From an uncultured Actinomycetes bacterium (GTDB lineage Bacteria; Actinomycetota; Actinomycetes; S36-B12), in assembly GCA_937902285.1 (NCBI GenBank), contig CALGTB010000032.1, positions 1 to 17,050 on the forward strand: a stretch of 17,050 bases of DNA. Reading direction: 5' to 3'. The notes beneath the pieces were generated by a model. That model was not told where the DNA came from. It saw nothing but the letters and a program-made list of their open reading frames with translations, and searched no databases. This document shows positions 14,807-17,050 of the stretch, piece by piece. A program made the position numbers and the translations under genes. Each line of letters begins with the position of its first letter. Within the stretch, counting starts at the first letter, position 1.

Positions 14807-15286
14807 ATGGGGATCGCATGGTCGCAGTTCCGGGCGTGGCCTCCGCGCCGATGGCTCATCGCCGCGGTCAGCGGTCTGGCCGTCGCCGTCCTCGTCGCCC
14901 TGCCCACGGCCGTGATCCCCAATCCCGTCTTCGGGCGGGAGATCGGGGTGACCTGGTGGTCCTACCCCGTGGTCATCCTCACCGGGATCCTCGGCGGCCT
15001 GCTGGCCGCCACGTACGTCCGGCCTCCAGGCGTGGCCGGTGAGGGCGACGACGACGTGGAACTCGACGGCGCGTCGAAGCTCGGCGTCGCGGGAACCCTC
15101 GTGACCTTCTTCGCGGTGGGGTGCCCCGTCTGCAACAAGCTGGTGCTCGTCGCGCTGGGTGCCTCGGGCGCCGTCACGTGGTTCGCCCCGATCCAGCCGT
15201 TCCTCGCTCTCGCCTCCATCGTGCTCATGGTCGTGGCACTGCGCTTGCGCCTGCGCAACGAGACGTCCTGCCGGGTGCCCGCCTAG
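14807..15286 (+). CDS. Four-helix membrane protein with CPVC motif
   Basis: A 159-aa protein with four predicted membrane helices, near residues 16-36, 50-71, 94-122 and 131-148, and an acidic loop GEGDDDVE between helices 2 and 3. In helix 3, FFAVGCPVCNKLVLVALGAS places Cys106 and Cys109 as C-P-V-C, a thiol-redox or metal/sulfur-binding pattern inside the membrane. A further Cys is close to the C terminus. I do not recognise a named family. ATG 14807 is preferred, since the in-frame ATG 14795 overlaps operator 3 and leaves no room for a ribosome binding site; translation may be leaderless. Context suggests transport or oxidation of sulfur species, or thiol-disulfide exchange with the quinone pool, but this is inference. 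Confidence 0.8.
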   Translation: MGIAWSQFRAWPPRRWLIAAVSGLAVAVLVALPTAVIPNPVFGREIGVTWWSYPVVILTGILGGLLAATYVRPPGVAGEGDDDVELDGASKLGVAGTLVTFFAVGCPVCNKLVLVALGASGAVTWFAPIQPFLALASIVLMVVALRLRLRNETSCRVPA

Positions 15287-15330
15287 CGCGCAACGAGGTG
15301 GCCCTGCCCCCTAGTGTGGCGGTGTCACCG

Positions 15331-15346
15331 ATACCTCCGGGGGTAT
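15331..15346. promoter_or_regulatory. CsoR/CstR-type operator 4
   Basis: ATACCTCCGGGGGTAT matches the other three sites with one arm mismatch (T for C at position 6). It ends two bases before the SQR start codon, the same geometry as operator 1. A short palindrome, CGGTGTCACCG (15320-15330), abuts it upstream. GGGGG of the operator is the only Shine-Dalgarno-like sequence. Confidence 0.72.
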
Positions 15347-15348
15347 GT

Positions 15349-16806
15349 ATGTCTCGCACGGTCATTCTGGGCGCAGGGATCGCCGGTCACACGGCTGCCC
15401 TGCACCTGCGTCGCATGGTGGGCAAGGAGCACGACGTCGTCGTCGTGGCACCGAACTCGAAGTGGAACTGGATCCCCTCCAACATCTGGGTGGGGGTGGG
15501 GCAGATGAGCGTCAAGCAGGTGACCTTCCCGCTCGCGCCCATCTACAAGCGCAAGGGCATCGAGTTCCATCAGGCGCTGGCGACCGAGCTCCACGCCGAG
15601 GGCAGCCCGACCCTGCCACGTCCGCATGTGATGGTCCGCTACACCGACGAGGACCGTCAGGGAGTGGTGGCTCCCCTCGAGTACGACTACCTCATCAACG
15701 CCACCGGCCCCAAGCTGAACTTCGGGGCCACGCCGGGCCTGGGTCCGGACGGGCACACGTGGTCGGTGTGCACGGCGGGCCACGCGGCCGAGACGGCGAC
15801 GGCCTTCGAGGACGTGCTCGTCAGGCTGCACGCGGGCGAGCGGCAGACGCTGCTCATCGGCATGGGCCACGGCACATGCACCTGCCAGGGTGCCGCCTTC
15901 GAGTACACGTTCAACGTCGAGCATGAGCTCGTCAAGGAGGGGGTGCGAGACCGGGCCGAGGTCATCTACATCACCAATGAGAGCCAGCTCGGCGACTTCG
16001 GCATGGACGGCATGAACTTCGGCCACAAGGGCGACGTCATCCCCAGCCAGATGTTCACCGAGTCGCTGTTCCAGGAGCGCGGCGTGAAGGCGATCATGTC
16101 CGCCCATGTCGAGAGGGTCGAGCCGGGCATCGCCTACTACGAGCAGGTCGACGGCACCAAGGGAGAGCAGCCGTTCGACTTCGCGATGCTGCTGCCGCCG
16201 TTCCGTGGGGCCGACCTGACCGCCTTCGACGCAGCGGACGCCGACATCACGTCCGAGGTGTTCGCCCCCAGCGGCTTCATGAAGGTGGACGCCGACTACA
16301 GCCCGAAGCCGTACGAGGAGTGGAAGGCCAGTGACTGGCCGAAGACCTATCAGTCCGTGAAGTACGACAACGTGTGGGCGGCCGGCATCGCCTTCGCCCC
16401 GCCGCATCAGATGTCCCGCCCGCGCACGAGCCCGAACGGGACGGTGATCGCCCCTGCTCCGCCCCGCACGGGTATGCCGTCGGGAGTCATCGGCCGCGCG
16501 GTTGCCCAGACCATCGCCGACCGGATCAAGCACGGTGCCGCAGGCAAGGTGCACACGGCCTCGATGGCGGACATGGGTGCAGCGTGCATCGCGTCGGCCG
16601 GAAAGGGCTGGCGCACCGGTCAGGCAGCGGCCATGACCGTCTTCCCGATCATCCCGGACAAGGAGAAGTACGGGGAGGCGGGTCGCGACGTGAAGGAGAC
16701 CTACGGCGAGATCGGCCTGAGCGCCCACTGGATGAAGGTGATGCTGCACTACCTGTTCATCTACAAGGCGAAGGCCAGGCCGCTGTGGTTCCTCATCCCT
16801 GAGTAG
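15349..16806 (+). CDS. sqr: Sulfide:quinone oxidoreductase (FAD-dependent)
   Basis: A 485-aa flavoprotein. The N-terminal Rossmann motif is ILGAGIAGHTAALHLRR (6-22). WNWIPSNIWVGVG (39-51), the NATGP motif (117-121), SVCTAGHA (139-146) and PPFRG (283-287) are typical of SQR. Redox-active candidates are Cys141, the pair Cys177/Cys179 in GTCTCQGAAFEY, and Cys413. The enzyme oxidises sulfide, passes electrons to the membrane quinone, and gives sulfur to a thiol acceptor as persulfide. The C-terminal part (about 420-480) has hydrophobic and aromatic helices suited to membrane contact. ATG 15349 is the only start that keeps the FAD motif near the N terminus; it sits right behind operator 4. Likely first gene of a three-gene unit. 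Confidence 0.92.
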   Translation: MSRTVILGAGIAGHTAALHLRRMVGKEHDVVVVAPNSKWNWIPSNIWVGVGQMSVKQVTFPLAPIYKRKGIEFHQALATELHAEGSPTLPRPHVMVRYTDEDRQGVVAPLEYDYLINATGPKLNFGATPGLGPDGHTWSVCTAGHAAETATAFEDVLVRLHAGERQTLLIGMGHGTCTCQGAAFEYTFNVEHELVKEGVRDRAEVIYITNESQLGDFGMDGMNFGHKGDVIPSQMFTESLFQERGVKAIMSAHVERVEPGIAYYEQVDGTKGEQPFDFAMLLPPFRGADLTAFDAADADITSEVFAPSGFMKVDADYSPKPYEEWKASDWPKTYQSVKYDNVWAAGIAFAPPHQMSRPRTSPNGTVIAPAPPRTGMPSGVIGRAVAQTIADRIKHGAAGKVHTASMADMGAACIASAGKGWRTGQAAAMTVFPIIPDKEKYGEAGRDVKETYGEIGLSAHWMKVMLHYLFIYKAKARPLWFLIPE

Positions 16807-16835
16807 TGCGTCCGGCCTCGATCGAACGGAGTCCC

Positions 16836-16979
16836 ATGAGCAACGTCATCACCTTCACCGGAGCACGGGTGGCCACGCCCGGCGAGGTCCGGGCTCGACG
16901 CAACCTGATCGTCCAGGCATGGAGATTCGCCATCCTGAACGTCAAGATGATCGTCATGGTCACCAAGGGCCACCACTGA
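16836..16979 (+). CDS. 47-aa small protein in the SQR operon
   Basis: An ORF of 47 codons starting MSNVITFTGARVATPGE, with GGAG 4 nt upstream. It fills the space between SQR (29 bp upstream) and the next reductase (43 bp downstream). It has no Cys. The second half, from about residue 20, is a basic and hydrophobic segment (RRNLIVQAWRFAILNVKM) that could form an amphipathic or membrane-lying helix, and the end is GHH. I know no family for it. The neat operon fit and codon use support a real gene; a role as a membrane-associated partner of SQR is a guess. Confidence 0.6.
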   Translation: MSNVITFTGARVATPGEVRARRNLIVQAWRFAILNVKMIVMVTKGHH

Positions 16980-17022
16980 CCAGGTCCTCCACCCGTCCGA
17001 GAGTCGTCGCGAGGGAGTTCGC

Positions 17023-17050
17023 ATGAAGGTCGTCGTCGTCGGTGGCGTTG
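17023..17050 (+). CDS. Start of a FAD/NAD(P) oxidoreductase, truncated by window end
   Basis: Only nine codons are visible (MKVVVVGGV), preceded by GGGAG 5 nt upstream. The sequence is the beginning of a dinucleotide-binding Rossmann fold. CoA-disulfide reductases and CoA-persulfide reductases start almost exactly this way and occur with SQR and CstB in sulfur operons, so this is the likeliest identity. Other flavoprotein oxidoreductases remain possible. Confidence 0.6.

Noticed and set aside
7667..15346. Copper-type CsoR regulon
   Set aside because: The palindromes alone cannot distinguish copper-type CsoR from persulfide-type CstR. No copper ATPase, copper chaperone or multicopper oxidase is present, whereas sulfur genes are abundant, so the copper reading is less likely but not excluded.
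15325..16749. Long minus-strand open frame opposite SQR
   Set aside because: Antisense shadow of a confidently identified flavoprotein, with no recognisable motif.

Overview
This is high-GC DNA (about 70% G+C by eye) with many GTG starts, purine-rich ribosome binding sites and ATGA/GTGA gene overlaps. That is typical of Actinomycetota, and a Microbacteriaceae-like or related soil actinobacterium is my inference. No rRNA, tRNA, IS element, integrase or CRISPR array is visible. Coding density is high and no gap exceeds about 180 bp.

Left part (1-6890) looks like ordinary chromosome. It holds an AI-2E/PerM-family membrane protein translationally coupled to a membrane-anchored alpha/beta hydrolase (Abhydrolase_9 type). 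Next is an uncharacterised protein with a Vps62-like domain and C-terminal membrane helices. Convergent to these is a minus-strand pair, a flavin-containing monooxygenase and a small alpha/beta hydrolase, joined by a GTGA overlap.

Middle part (6990-10604) holds a zinc-ribbon repeat protein, a secreted DUF2202 ferritin-like protein, and a divergent OmpR-type response regulator/histidine kinase pair. The DUF2202 protein and the extracellular part of the kinase share a Gly/Gln/Met-rich tract. The divergent intergenic region carries 11-bp-phased direct repeats that fit an OmpR-family binding site.

Right part (10567-17050) is a sulfide/persulfide handling island. It contains a PIG-L deacetylase (minus strand), a 38-aa Cys-rich protein, two single-domain rhodaneses, a metallo-beta-lactamase/rhodanese fusion with the architecture of the persulfide dioxygenase CstB, a TauE/SafE-type sulfite/organosulfonate exporter, a second Cys-rich small protein, a membrane protein with a CPVC motif, a sulfide:quinone oxidoreductase, a 47-aa protein, and the first nine codons of a Rossmann-fold reductase. 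A coherent pathway is inferred: SQR oxidises sulfide to persulfide, the dioxygenase and rhodaneses convert persulfide to sulfite and thiosulfate, and TauE exports sulfite.

Four copies of a 16-bp palindrome, ATACCCC-NN-GGGGTAT (one with a single mismatch), sit at 7667, 11323, 14781 and 15331, each at a promoter or start codon. They look like operators of a CsoR-family repressor, and the gene content points to a persulfide sensor of the CstR type. The repressor gene is not in the window. The palindromes tie several uncharacterised proteins to the regulon: the zinc-ribbon protein, the two paralogous six-Cys proteins, the CPVC membrane protein and the PIG-L deacetylase. These are the most interesting leads here.
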